A stretch of DNA of 64,000 bases from Meghimatium bilineatum (taxonomy: Eukaryota; Mollusca; Gastropoda; Stylommatophora; Philomycidae). Each line of letters starts with the position of its first letter. Position 1 is the stretch's first letter. This document shows positions 26,901 to 41,900 of this stretch, piece by piece. Under the pieces are notes generated by a model. The model was not told the origin of the DNA. It made no database searches and was given only the letters and a program-made list of their open reading frames with translations. The stretch is from the NCBI GenBank assembly GCA_034231615.1, contig CM067298.1, positions 1,369,834 through 1,433,833 of the forward strand. The letters are read 5' to 3'. A program made the position numbers and the translations under genes.

Positions 26901-29900
26901 AACTTCATTTGAGCATTGTCATCAACGAAGGTTTATTGTGACAGACACAATTCTTATTTTAGCATTGCCATCAATGAAAGTTTATTGTGACAGACACAAT
27001 TCTTATTTTAGCATTGCCATCAATGAAATCTTATTGTGACAGTCACAAATCTTATTTTAGCATTGCCATCAATGAAATCTTATTGTGACAGACACAATTC
27101 TTATTTTAGCATTGCCATCAATGAAATCTTATTGTGACAGTCACAATTCTTATTTTAGCATTGCCATCAATGAAATCTTATTGTGACAGACACAAATCTT
27201 ATTTTAGCATTGCCATCAATGAAATCTTATTGTGACAGACACAAATCTTATTTTAGCATTGCCATCAATGAAATCTTATTGTGACAGACACAATTCTTAT
27301 TCTCTCATCTTTATCCTTGATCTGTTTGTTCTCCAATTTCTGTTCCCTAATTCTTTAAGGGCTTACTCTATGTTGTCCAACCATCTTCTTTGTCCACCTA
27401 TTGGTCTTCTTCCTTGTACTTTATTGCATAGAACTGTTTCATTCTGGTCACCATCAAAGCCAGATCCTTGCTGCAGAGATAGGGAGGAGGGCTTTGTTCT
27501 GCCAACAGAGGTTTAAAACTAAGACTGGCCAGGCCCTCCTCGAGCAAAAACACAGTCTGCCTAGCATTTACAGGTGCTGAAGACGGAGGCAACCAGCCAC
27601 AAGGCTTGCCACAGAAATAAGGATGCCATGCAATGGGAGTATGTTTATATCTGATGACTTCAGCACATTTCAGTCAATTGTAAGAAGAAGAAGAAGAAGA
27701 GGAGGAATTATTCTGGTGTCTTTCATCTTTATATTTAATTCTCCTAACGAGTCCATTTCAATATGACAGCACTAGACTTTTTATAGCCCAAGCCATACGA
27801 GTCCATTTCAATATGACAGCTCTAGACTTTTTATAGCCCAACCATACGAGTCCATTTCAATATGACAGCTCTAGACTTTTTATAGCCCAACCATACGAGT
27901 CCATTTCAATATGACAGCACTAGACTTTTTATAGCCCAACCATACGAGTCCATTTCAATATGATAGCACTAGACTTTTTATAGCCCAAGCCATACGAGTC
28001 CATTTCAATATGACAGCACTAGACTTTTTATAGCCCAAGCCATACGAGTCCATTTCAATATGACAGCACTAGACTTTTTATAGCCCAACCATACGAGTCC
28101 ATTTCAATATGACAGCACTAGACTTTTTATAGCCCAAGCCATACGAGTCCATTTCAATATGACAGCACTAGACTTTTTATAGCCCAAGCCATACGAGTCC
28201 ATTTCAATATGACAGCACTAGACTTTTTATAGCCCAAGCCATACGAGTCCATTTCAATATGACAGCACTAGACTTTTTATAGCCCAACCATACGAGTCCA
28301 TTTCAATATGACAGCACTAGACTTTTTATAGCCCAAGCCATACGAGTCCATTTCAATATGACAGCACTAGACTTTTTATAGCCCAAGCCATACGAGTCAA
28401 TTTCAATATGACAGCACTATACTTTTTATAGCCCAAGCCATATGAGTCAATTTCAATATGACAGCAATGGATGGTTTTCTTCTTATAGTACAATGTTGGA
28501 TACATTTTTCCATAGTCTTATGTGCTGCCAAAATCATTTTCAAAACAGATGTTACTCTATGCCACACAATGTTAAGGTGTCCAGCATGTTCTGTCTTGTT
28601 CTTCAATTTACCTGTTGTCACAGTGTGTTCCATCTCTCTTCTTCTAAATATATATTTAAAAAATATGAACTGTCTTCGGATGCGAGGCAACAGATCATTT
28701 TTTAAATTAACTTCTTTCAAAATATCTTCATTACATTTATTATCTGTCCATGGTGTTCACAACATTCTTCTATAAAACCACATCTCGCTGGCCTCTATAT
28801 AATTTCTTATTATTCTGTTGATTGTCAAATTTACGAGTTATTTCTAATTGGTCACACGTTTGAATGTTCATCTTTGATTGTTTCAAATATTCTTCCTTCA
28901 TATTAATTTCTCGAGCACTGATGTTTATCTTAATCTATTTTTATATAACAATTAAACATAATACAATCTTTCACAATCTTACATAATATTATAAATACAA
29001 TCTTTCACAATCTTACATAATATTTTATAACTCAGGCAATCATTCACAATCTATGGTCATTGACATAACGAGAAATGTTGACTAGTTATTTGTTATGAGA
29101 TACTCTAGCTGTTAAGTCATGAGATATGCCCACTCTAGCTGTTAATTTATGAAATTATGAAATATGGCCACTAGTTGTAAAGTTCTGTATGGCTACAAAA
29201 CAACGATAAACAGTATTTTTATACCAGCCCTGTGTTACCAATGTCAAACATGGATACTTTGACAAAGACACTAGCGAAAAGATCACAACATGTGAAATGA
29301 GATGTTTGGGGAAAGCTATAAATGTCACCAGAAGAGACAGACAGAGAAATTAACATAGAAAAGAAATAAAAACCATCTCAAGTCCAGACTACATTTAGAA
29401 ACAGCAAACCAGGTGGGTTTACATCATGAGGATGTAACCAGGGCAACCAGCCCTTCGTGCATACAATATCAGAAGATCGGGCTACAATGCACGAGGAAGA
29501 CTAAGAACTAGATGGGTGGAGACAATCAAAGAAACCTTACAAAGACACAGGCCACTATGGCCAATGCGACCTAAATGGCAAAAGACAGACAACTCCAACT
29601 TTTCCCCCACAACGCTTAATGACACAAGTGGAAATGACAATAGATGTATACATCATAAACAGAGTGCTCAGTGTGGAAATGACAATATGACACAAGTGGA
29701 AATGACAATATGACACAAGTGGAAATGACAATAGATGTATACATCATAAACAGAGTGCTCAGTGTGGAAATGACAATATGACACAAGTGGAAATGACAAT
29801 AGATGCATACATCATGAACTGAGTGCATGTTTGAAACATGAAATTCTCTTCAGTTGTTCCCATACTGTTCCCATACCAGTCATGTTTCATAGAATATATT

Positions 29901-32900
29901 CTCTAGAAAAAAGACTATACATATTATATATATCACATTATATCTATATCACATTATATCTATATCATTATATTTATATCACATTATATCTATATCATTA
30001 TATATATATATATCACATTATATCTATACATGGTGTATTGTCGACAAACTTACAGTTTCAAAAAGTGCTTTGTCACGAGCTGAGAGCACCATATCTGCAG
30101 GAAGAAGATGAGTGACCGACAGAAATGGAATCTTGCCCTCGTACACGAACCTGGAATATAAATTGTAGACTTCATATGTAACCCAGACCATGTCACATGG
30201 AACGCTAGTACATGATGGTGGTCTATATTCACAAGACAAGGCACACAATACAAGACTAGGAACAAAACAAGACAAGGCACACAATACAAGACTAGGAACA
30301 AAACAAGACAAGGCACAGTTGACACGCAAAGTGTTACACATATCGAAGTACTAAGAATTTTTCCAGTTTTATGGCTTATAGTAAAATAAAATAAAGTCTC
30401 TTTACACTTTTCACAAGAATATCCAGACAAAAAGTCAACAAATGGACACCAAAAACAAGATGAAAACAAAAATCCCCAGTACAGCTAGCAGAAGAACAAT
30501 AAGAAACATCACCTTCATGAAGGTAAAGAGGAATCTGAAAGAGTATCAAATATCCCACCAAATGCATCCCCAATACTGCCCCAAATAAACACTACACTAA
30601 TTGACAAGTCAGTAACCAAAGAAACAACCCAATACATCAATGCAACAGAAACTATTGCCTCCTACCCCAAGGACTGAATCCAAGATGAGTGTACAGATAA
30701 GTCAGCCTTTAAAGCTACTATCAAATGCAGGATATGGATCTCTCATAGTCCTCCCTGACAAAACATCAATAGAGTTATCTGCTCCTAGAGGAGAGTTCTG
30801 CAACAACTATCATGTAGAGGTGAAAGAAATATCAGAAACACTCTCATACATCACCACCAAATACAAAAATGTGGTATATATCCACAAAACCGATTAATAT
30901 TCACAGACTCTCTGTCTGCTGTACAAGCCCTTGAAAACTGGAATCCAACAGCAGAGAAAACTATAAGCAACATACTTCAAGCTACAAACATACTTGTATC
31001 CTATGACATCAATACTACACTACAGTGGATACCATGCCACACAGATATCAGAGAGAATGAAAGTGCTGATAAACTGGCAAAATAGAGAGCAAGTATGCCC
31101 CAACCAGTAATTGCTAGCAATCTTAGAACAACAAAACACATGATCCATTACAAATGTAAACAACGATGGATGGATAGCTGGGCCATTGGCTCAAAAGGAA
31201 GAGTGCTATATGCAGATATATCCCAACCAAATCCTATGAGCATAAATAGGCTACATCACAAAGACCAAACAACAATATTTAGGCTACGAACATCAAAGAA
31301 TTACCACAGACCATACACAAGAAGAGGAAACAGTAAAACACCACCTTATTGAATGCCCTGCACTACAAAACTTATGAAAACAATTGTTACCATCAAACCC
31401 GTCCATCATTAACATGCTTTATACAGACACAACACAGCTGAAGACGACATGCACCTACCACCACCTGGTACAGGGAAGAGTGTAAGCTTACAACTCCAGG
31501 GAATAGATAAGTAAGATATGTAAGTAAAGGAACAATCCTTTTTCAAACGAGATTTTACAATCACCTGTTATAAAGTAATGTGGTCAGGCGGCCAATCACC
31601 TGTTATAAAGTAATGTGGTCAGGCGGCCAATCACCTGTTATAAAGTAATGTGGTCAGGCGGCCAATCACCTGTTATAAAGTAATGTGGTCAGGTGGCCAA
31701 TCACCTGTTACAAAGTAATGTGGTCAGAGTTAAGTCTGTCAGATTCCCTTTCCCAGATCTGCAGTCACTTTCTGAGAATGGGTGCAACACTAAAAACATA
31801 TTTAGTAATAAAACCACTTGTGTTGCCGGGGCCCAAGAGGGGGAGCAAAGAATAGCAACACTGTTTACCTTCCATGCATGTCATAAGAGTCAATTGAGGA
31901 GATAATGATGTGGATTTGGAGGTCCCATCCAATAAATGGTCAAAGTGACCCAAAGCCATGCTGAAGTCAGATATGTTAGGCCGAAAGGCACAGATACTGC
32001 TGCAATGCTGAAAACTATGACACAGTGCATTCCGTTCTCCGGACTACATCCTGTTAATCTGCAGGAGTTAGAGAATGCACACAGAAGGAGTAATAAAACA
32101 ATTTATAATGGGTGCAACTGCAGTAAAACTGTACACCTAATAGTAGAACAACAGAGAACACAAAGTATAATGGTTTCACAGTTCATAGAACAGACTGACT
32201 CACATATAGTTAACAATTCATAATACAGACTGACTCACACAGAAAATATAGTTAACAATTCATAATACAGACTGACTCAAACAGAAAATATAGTTAACAA
32301 TTCATAATACAGACTGACTCAAACAGAAAATATAGTTAACAATTGAATCAAAGATCCTTATTCTGTTGTGTGAGATGTAAAATTGAATTGACAGTTTGAA
32401 ATTGAGACCCTTATTCTGTTGTGTGAGATGTAAAATTGAATTGACAGTTTGAAACTGAGATCCTTATTCTGTTGTGTGAGATGTACAATTTCATACTTCA
32501 CTTTGTTCCTACCTATTCACAAAAATATCCCACTCAACAAGTAATTGAACCTGAACCATCAGCTTGGGAAGCCAGCACCATCACAGCTTTCAAAACCTCA
32601 CAATACTACAACTTATTGTTCGAGACATCCTAATGTTGTAGGACTAATGATGTAATACAGGGTAGGTTCAAAAAGTTCCTGGAACAGTTGACTAATGTCT
32701 TACAGAAAGATGATGTTATGGAGATTATATGTTTAGAAGTTGATAATGTCCTTGATGAAAAGACATGGCAGACGTGACTTTCACAAATACTCTCGAAGAG
32801 AAGATACAGATGTTTGTGTGTTGTGCTAGTTGCATCGTCAGAGTTGAAAATGTCCTTGATTGAACAATACAACAAATTTTAATTCTGTATTTTGCTTGAG

Positions 32901-35900
32901 ATGTAACTGAATCAAGGAATGTAACACTCAAGAGACACTAACATTGATAAAGCAAATGGTGATACCGCAGCATTGATGAAATCGCAAGTATTTGTTTGGC
33001 ACGATCATTTCTGTGAAGATTGTCACACAGATGAATTATGCTGCATGACACAGAGCTGTTTGAAGTTACCTGGTATATCTCACAGAGCTGTTTGAAGTTA
33101 CCTGGTATATCTCACAGAGCTGTTTGAAGTTACCTGGTATATCTCATAGAGCTGTTTGAAGCATTAGAGGATACACGGTTACACAGATTTGCACTTATGG
33201 AGGCAAGTCTTGGACAATAAAGAGATTGTGGAAAATTAGATTCTAACTTATGGAGGCGAGTCTTGGACAATGTGGAAAATTAGAGGCAACAGAGATGTGG
33301 TTCTATAGAAGAATGCTGAGAGAATCATGGACAACAGAGACATGGTTCTATAGAAGAATGCTGAGAGTATCATGGACAGCTAGGAAGACTCACAAAGAGG
33401 TACTGAAAGAGTCAAAGGTCAGATAGGGGTTACTTAATATATAAGTTAAAAAAACAATCTTTATTTTTTGGACATGTTATGAGACAGGGAGGTCTAAAAA
33501 ACATAGTTACAACAGGCAAGATGGAAGGCAAGAGAGATTGAGGATGACAACGTGAGAAAATATTAGATAGTCTGACATTGTGGCATGGCAAAAAGTCAAC
33601 AATGATCTTGATCAAATATACTGGAAATAAAGAATTATGGAGATCTATGAAGGCCTATGCCAGTCGGCCACAGCTCCTGACAATCATGACATGTACTCAC
33701 CTGACCAACATCACAAGGTAGAATGTTATGACATGTACTCACCTGAAATCACAAGGTAGAATGTTATGACATGTACTCACCTGACAACATCACAAGGTAG
33801 AATGTTATGACATGTACTCACCTGACATCACAAGGTAGAATGTTATGACATGTACTCACCTGACATCACAAGGTAGAATGTTATGACATGTACTCACCTG
33901 ACAACATCACGAGGTAGAATGTTATGACATGTACTCACCTGACAACATCACAAGGTAGAATGTTATGATCAGTGAACATCAAGCCAATATAACATATGGC
34001 CAGAGTTTTGCTCAAATTCATCCACTCCGGTGAATGTTCTGCCTGAGAGATAATTAAAAGTTTGGTCTGTAGCAAATGTTGTCTGCTATAATCAAGTAAA
34101 ACATATTCTTACAATTAAATTTAAGTAGGAAGCCAGAGGACATTTTTTTAAAATTCATGAGACTAACAGGAATTGAACCAGTCCGTTCAACGGCACCAAA
34201 TCGCCTAGCAACAATTGCACACGCGTTCTTCCGCACTTGACTAACCGCATCTCCAAAAAAAGATGCGATTTCGTCAAGCCATTCAAACCGTGAACACAAA
34301 GTCACCCGAACGGACCAATCGAGACAAGGACTATTACAACAACAACAAACATCCTGTACAGGTATTGAAATATCCTCAGTAACAACAAACATATAACATA
34401 ATATCCGTATTAGTTATACAAGGGCCGATAGGTCTTCTTGTAAACATGGATAACATATATAGACAATACAATTTTGCTTCAAATAATTGTTTATACAAGT
34501 AAATTTAAGTAGGAAGCCAGAGGACAATTTTTAAAAATTCATGATTTAAATATTCTTACAATCAACATTTGGACAAATGAGAGATAAAACTCAAGTCTGG
34601 TCTGTAGTCTGATATTGACTTCTACAATAAGTAATAATTGGTGAGACATCTTTGGTGAGGAATGGATACCTATTCAAATATCTTTCAGAAGGCAGTCAAG
34701 ACAGTGATTACACACTCAATAGAAAGTGCAGAGAATAATTTTCTGTGAGCATGGATGCTGAGGTCAAAGCACTCATCAGCAAACGTGTCAATGACACAGA
34801 TATTGTGATTTACGCTGACAGGTCGGACCAGCAATACGCATATGCCGTTACTGTAAGATCGCATGGAAGAACAGTACACAAAGCCAGCAGGACTTTAACC
34901 ACAACAACAAGCAATCTAATGATGGAAGTGTTTGCCTCAATGCAGGTACTAAACTAGCTGGAATCACAAGGCTATTCCCATGTGTGTATACTAAGTGACT
35001 CATTGAATAAGATTCAGACAGCAAGCACGCTTATCTTTGTCCCCAGTTATTGCTTATCTTTGTCCCCAGTTATCACTTATCTTTGTCCCCAGTTATCACT
35101 TAACTTTGTCCCCAGTTATCACTTATCTTTGTCCCCAGTTATCACTTAACTTTGTCCCCAGTTATAACTTATCTTTGTCCCCTGTCATCTCTTATCTTTG
35201 TCCCCAGTTATCGCTTATCTTTGTCCCCAGTTATCACTTATCTTTGTCCCGAGTTATCGCTTATCTTTGTCCCCAGTTATCACTTAACTTTGTCCCCAGT
35301 TATTGCTTATCTTTGTCCCCAGTTATCGCTTATCTTTGTCCCCAGTTATCACTTATATTTGTCCCCAGTTATCACTTATCTTTGTCCCCTGTCATCTCTT
35401 ATCTTTGTCCCCTGACAGTTATTCTTTGCTCCCCTTTTAAGCCCTGGCATTGTTTGTCCTGATCTTGACAATAATGGCATGCTGGTTGAAACATTGATTT
35501 CCTGCATATAAGTCTTGAGAAACTGTTGTTGTACCATCTTTTATTTCCTGCATGTAAGTCTTGTGAAACTGATATTTCACCAACTTTGATTTTTTTGTGT
35601 TACTTATTTTCATTTGCAATGTCATCACAAGACTGTCTAGCACAGAGATTCCCAAACATTTGTAATGTCATCACAAGACTGTCTAGCACAGAGGTTCCCA
35701 AACATTTGTAATGTCATCACAAGATTGTCTAGCACAATAGTATATGCTACTTTGTTAATAGAAAGTTTATATCAAACAGCAAACATCAGCTACACACAAG
35801 TTACTAGAAACTTGATATCAAACATCAGCTATACACAAGTTACTAGAAACTTGATATCAAACATCAACTACACACAAGTTATTAGAAACTTGATATCAAA

Positions 35901-38900
35901 CATCAGCTACACACAAGTTAATAGAAACTTGATATCAAACAGCACACATCAGCTACACACTAACCCTGGTTTGTCGTGCTCCGTAGCCCTTACTGGTACC
36001 CTCATCACTGCTGATGTCCCCAGTGGGATCCACGAATATAATATGGTCATCACATCCAGTATTCTCTGGGTTATCTTCATCATAAAACTTTTCTTTACTC
36101 AAACCGCTATTTTGACGACCCTAAATATGAGAACAACAATAGAACAATTGCTGATAGAACAGTCACTGATAGAACATTTACAGAGATATTTTTGTCATGC
36201 AATGGTACTTTCTTTTTGCTTCAGCCCTTTATGCCTTGCATTGATAGGGGTAGAAGAGTTCTCTGGTGACTGCCATTTTTTGTGCTTCATATATGTTTGT
36301 TTTCATGGTCTCTTTTTTTCTGTAATCCATCTTTTTCATTGTCCGCCCCTGGATTTATCATGCCTGCAATGGTAGTAACTAAACCAAACCAGTATAATAA
36401 TTTTGTGAATGTATTAATTGTGGTGTTCATTCAAGGATGCAATGACAAGTCCAGTAAACTGCTAGATTTAAGTTTTCATAAAAACCTGCTCTCTATATTC
36501 AGCAACAATCACAAAATAAGTGAGACTGCTGTACAAGTATATAACAATAATACTTACCGGTACGTAAAACACAAGGCCGACCAGCTTTACAATGAACGCA
36601 CAGATTATCAGACTATAGGGTATGTGTATGGAAAAATTACAGATAACAGTATATAACAGTTTCAACCTTAAGGTCTTTTTGCAAGAACATACATACACAA
36701 GACAGTTAATAAATAGCAAAAATAATGGTGTCCATGATATTCAGGTCACTACAATAAGATCTTTAACCACAGACAATTGAGCTAGGTATACCCTCAAACA
36801 TCACTACATATGTTTGGTACCTTTAAACCATTTGGTCTTATTACCAATCATTAATTTATTTAGATCTGGGTGGTGAGGACTTTTGTTATTGTTCATATTT
36901 TTTTAGGCACAGTTGTATTATTCCGTTCTCATTCCCCATATTTTTTAATGGCATGGCTCTATGACAATATATGTACGTCATTATTACCTTGGATGTCTCT
37001 ACTGTTAAAGATCTGTCATCTAATGCTTTTGTGATAGTGCCGTATTTTTTTACTGTTTGTTTTCCATGCCAGTACCCTATTGTGTATACATTGTAAGGCT
37101 GATCAACAAATTCTTGCAAGAGCTTAAGAATATTAGAAAATCCATCAAAGATTGGAATAACAACAGCTCACAGGTACCAATTCGTCATCAAACAACACAA
37201 TGACAGTTAAAATAGTGACATGGAATGTCTGTGGCATCAACAATAAAGTACCAGAAATAGTTGAATTTATTATTAAACATAAGATTGAATTTATGAGCCA
37301 ATTTAAGGCCATGATCACTATTGCCTTCCTCAGACATGCAGAATAAAGAGCTAGCATCTCCATCACCTGTCATATCGGCTAATGAAACAAGACCAGTGTC
37401 TGTAAATGAAACAAGACCAGTGTCTGTAAATGAAACAAGATCTATCTATGTCTGTAAATGAAACAAGATTTATGTCTGTAAAAGAAACAAGATTTATGTA
37501 AATCCCAAGAAGTTAGTAGTGTAGGCTATGATCTTGCTATCACCAAAGGTGAGCTGTATTTCTAATGAGTAACTGCCATTTATTCAATATAAGCAATTGA
37601 CAAGCAGAATTGGCAAACCTTCTTCGAATGCTTCTCCTTAAATGGTTTCTTGCGTCTGTTCAAGGGATTGCTTAGAGTTCCTCTATGTAATTCTCTAGAA
37701 CAAAATAAAAGGAGGGTATCAATAAATAAATATATGAGTAAACATTCACATCTTGAAACAACATCAACAGTAAACATCCACACATTGGAACATCATCAAC
37801 AGTAAACATCCACACCTTGGAACAACATCAACAGTAAACATCCACACCTTGGAACAACATCAATAGTAAACATCCACACCTTGGAACAACATCAACAGTA
37901 AACATCCACACCTTGGAACAACATCAACAGTAAACATCCACACCTTGGAACATCATCAACAGTAAACATCCACACCTTGGAACATCATCAACAGTAAACA
38001 TCCACACTTTGGAACAACATCAACAGTAAACATCCACACCTTGGAACATCATCAACAGTAAACATCCACACCTTGGAACATCATCAACAGTAAACATCCA
38101 CACCTTGGAACATCATCAACAGTAAACATCCACACCTTGGAACATCATCAACAGTAAACATCCACACTTTGGAACAACATCAACAGTAAACATCCACACA
38201 TTGGAACATCATCAACAGTAAACATCCACACTTTGGAACATCATCAACAGTAAACATCCACACCTTGGAACATCATCAACAGTAAACATCCACACTTTGG
38301 AACAACATCAACAGTAAACATCCACACCTTGGAACATCATCAACAGTAAACATCCACACTTTGGAACAATATCAACAGTTCTTACTTTTGTTACTTCATG
38401 CACAGTTAACATTTTCTAGTCACTTTTGTTACTTCATGAAGATTTAAAATTTTCTAGTCACTTTTGTTACTTTATCTGGGTTCAACATTTAATCACAGAA
38501 CTTATTGTCAATATATTGGTTTTGATTTTGGATCGGTTATATTTCATTTGAGCTAATACAGGTTTTTATGTTAACCCAAAAACATTGTAGATACTTTGAC
38601 TTCCATTTTATTGTGAACATGTGTGAACATTTTAGCATGTGTTGAACATGTGTAAACAGAGCGCATGTGTTGTGAAAAAAGTGATTTTATTTTTCAACTG
38701 GTGTTGTATATTTATGATAAAAATGGCTTCGCCAATTTCTTCCAGATACAGTGGAGAACAAGCTATGGTTATGTTTCAGAGTTCACAATTTCTTCCAGAT
38801 ACAGTTCAGAACAAGCTATGATTATGTTTCAGAGTTTGCAATTTCTTCCAGATACAGTTCAGAACAAGCTATGATTATGTTTCAGAGTTTGCTATGAATG

Positions 38901-41900
38901 ATTAGGCTACTGACAATTCAGATAGTGATTATAGGCCTCAAGGAATGTCAGCTCCTGTTGAAGCATTCAATATATTTGTTTTCGTTGACTCTTTCATTTC
39001 TGTAATCCATCTGTTGTAAGGACTCCTCTGACTTTGTATCCATCAAGTCTGTATAGTAATGCTTTTTGAGGGGCACTATCTGAAGGTAGTCTAGAAGCAG
39101 GCAAAAACCACTTAATCTAGCTTTGTTTTCTGATGCCTGCCATGGGCTTGGACTAACAATCAGCAAAAATAAGAAGATGTAAATTGTGAAGCAGACTGCC
39201 ATCAATGAACGACAATTTGTCATCGATGGTGATGAGCTAAAGGTTGTTGACCACTCTACTATATCTAGGATCCTCAAGTCAACAATCATTTATTCCTTCT
39301 TCTTCTTCTGCGTTCATTCTCAAACTCCTGCAGATTAGCAGGATGTAGTCCGGAGAACGGAATGCATTGACCGTGGTTTACAGCAATACTGCAATATCTG
39401 CGCCTTTTGGCCTGACACATCCGACTTCAGCATGGCTTTGGGTCACTGACCCTATATGGGATGGGACAGCCATCTCCATTCCATAACCTCCTTAGTCGTC
39501 TTTTACGACATGCGTGGAAGGTAAACTGTTGCTATTCTTTGCTCTCCTTTCGAGCACCGGCAACACACGGGTGATATATCCCTTTATCAAGAAATAAGCA
39601 TTAGGATTGGCAATGCTTCAACAACAATGAACAGATGAACATAAAGGGTCTGATGGGACAGAAAATTAACTATAAAAACTCTACTCCTGGTTTACCAGAA
39701 CTGAGTCCTCAGTATCATCCTTTACGGCAGTGAAACATGGACAACCTACATGCACCAGGAGATATCGCCTGCGATTCCATGTACATACAGTGGAAGACTG
39801 TGGTTCAGATTGGTCTTGTGAGTCACATCCATCATCGCCATGGATCGTGGACTATATTTCTTATCATCATCATCATCAGGTGCCATGCCTGCTGGTGCAG
39901 GCGGTCTTGGCTCTCCACAGCTCTGTCCACAGTATTATGTATCAAGGTCGTTGTTGCTTTCTTGCCGTGCCAGGTTATCAAACTGTCTAATATTTTCTCA
40001 CATTGTCGCCCTCTGTCTCTGTTGCCTTCAATTTTTTGTTGTGACTATATTCTCCAAACCTGCCTGTCTCATGAAGTGGCCAAAAAATGAAGATTGCCTT
40101 TTTCTATATATTTCTTATAGCACAATGATAATAATATCATTTGGAAAGACAGAATGTTACTTGCTCAATGTGTGATTATTTTATCCATAGAGATCCACTT
40201 GGTGTAGTTCTCAAGTTAGTTACTGATCTACTCTCTAGACTAAATAATGCAACTTGAACATCTACACTACAAAATACAAAGTTATTACTAGACATTACCT
40301 TAACCTCCCAACCCCAGTTTTTGAGACAATATCTGGTACTAAATTCTCCTTCTTGCAGAAGGCAACACCAAGTTTTGACAGGTAATTGGCCCATATTGTA
40401 AATACAACATCCTGGAGAGAAAATAAGATAGCAAACACATATATCTAATAATAATAATACTGAAAAATGTTCAGTTGACATGAAATTCAGCTGTAGTTAC
40501 TGAGAAATGTCCCCATTACCAATCCCACTCATCATCGTACAGCACATCATGGACAGTCCATTCAAAACTCCAGCCAATCTTGAGCTAATCTACCAGATTT
40601 TGTGATTGTCATGTTCAGGCGGTATTTGATATCTTGTGTTCATCTTCGTCATGACCTACATCTTTTTCAATCTCCTGGCATCATATCCTCCATAATGGCC
40701 TTTCCTAGTCTGTCATGTCATTTGATGTGGCCAAAATATTGTACTTTTCTAGAAAGAACCTTGCTATTTAGTCAGTTTTCTTTTACTTTCAATTCTCTTT
40801 TAGGAATTCTCTCATTTCTGGTTCTATGTTGTTTCTTGATAAAGTTACTTATTGAACAGTAACATGGAAAAAGTCTGTTTGTTCCTTGGGTTTTTGTTAC
40901 TTCTCATTGACATTATTTGTTATTTGTTGTCCAAGGACATTTACAGCTCGAATAGGGCTCATTAGCCATCTACGAACTCATAATCAAGGACATAACTAAA
41001 ATAGAATTTTCAAAAGTGGATGTAACAAATGGTCATCATGACTTGTGATGGACGAACAACACAAACACATTTGTTATTTATTAGTAAACAGTGACAATAA
41101 TAATTTATCATTGCTGTTATTGCTTCTTAATGGGACAGTCATCTCCCACCTTCACCCAAACTTACTTACTCACTTCTTACAACATGCATGACATATCACA
41201 GAGTTGCTATTCTTTACTTCCTTATCTGGCTCCAGCACCACACACACACTTAATACAAAATTTTCTAAATCACTCTTAAGTGGATCTTCTATTGCATCAC
41301 CCACATCCAGCGACATCAGTATATCAACTTATTCGTACGAAGAAGAAATGTACGCTGTTATAGAAAAATGAATACGGATATGACTAGGTCACATTGATCA
41401 AGCTGTGACACTCTGAGCAAGCTCCTGACAGCTATTGTGTTACATGTCTACATAGCCCGTAATGCACATTGTGAGAACCACTAATTCAGCATTATTGAAA
41501 TATTTTTAATGAATATTGTTAGGTAAATGTAACACTGCTTATAATAGATATTTGTTCTTCTGTATTCATTATACAACTCCTGTAGATTAGCAGGAAGCAG
41601 ACCGTAGAATAAAATGTGTCATCTCCAGGTGCACAGCTTAGTTGCATTATATGCCCGTTTGGCCTGATACATCCAACTTCAGGATCACTTTGACCCTATA
41701 TAGGATGGGACAACCAACTCCACTCAAAAGCCTGCTTAGTCATTTTTTATGACATGCATGAAAGGTAAACAGTGTATTCTTTGTCCCGTTTTGGACTGCG
41801 GAAACACATGGCCAAGTATACAAACCTTGAGATCCTTACTTGCTCCGTTGTCTATCAAACCATCAACTTGAGCCATAATAATGATCTGATATGCTTCATA

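Noticed and set aside
35037..35462. 141-codon plus frame of SLSPVI repeats
   Set aside because: By-product of the 23-bp array.
36282..36656. 124-codon plus frame as a host gene
   Set aside because: Its second half is part of the multi-copy repeat also at 16800 and 37000 (TIGYVYGK); no single-copy support.
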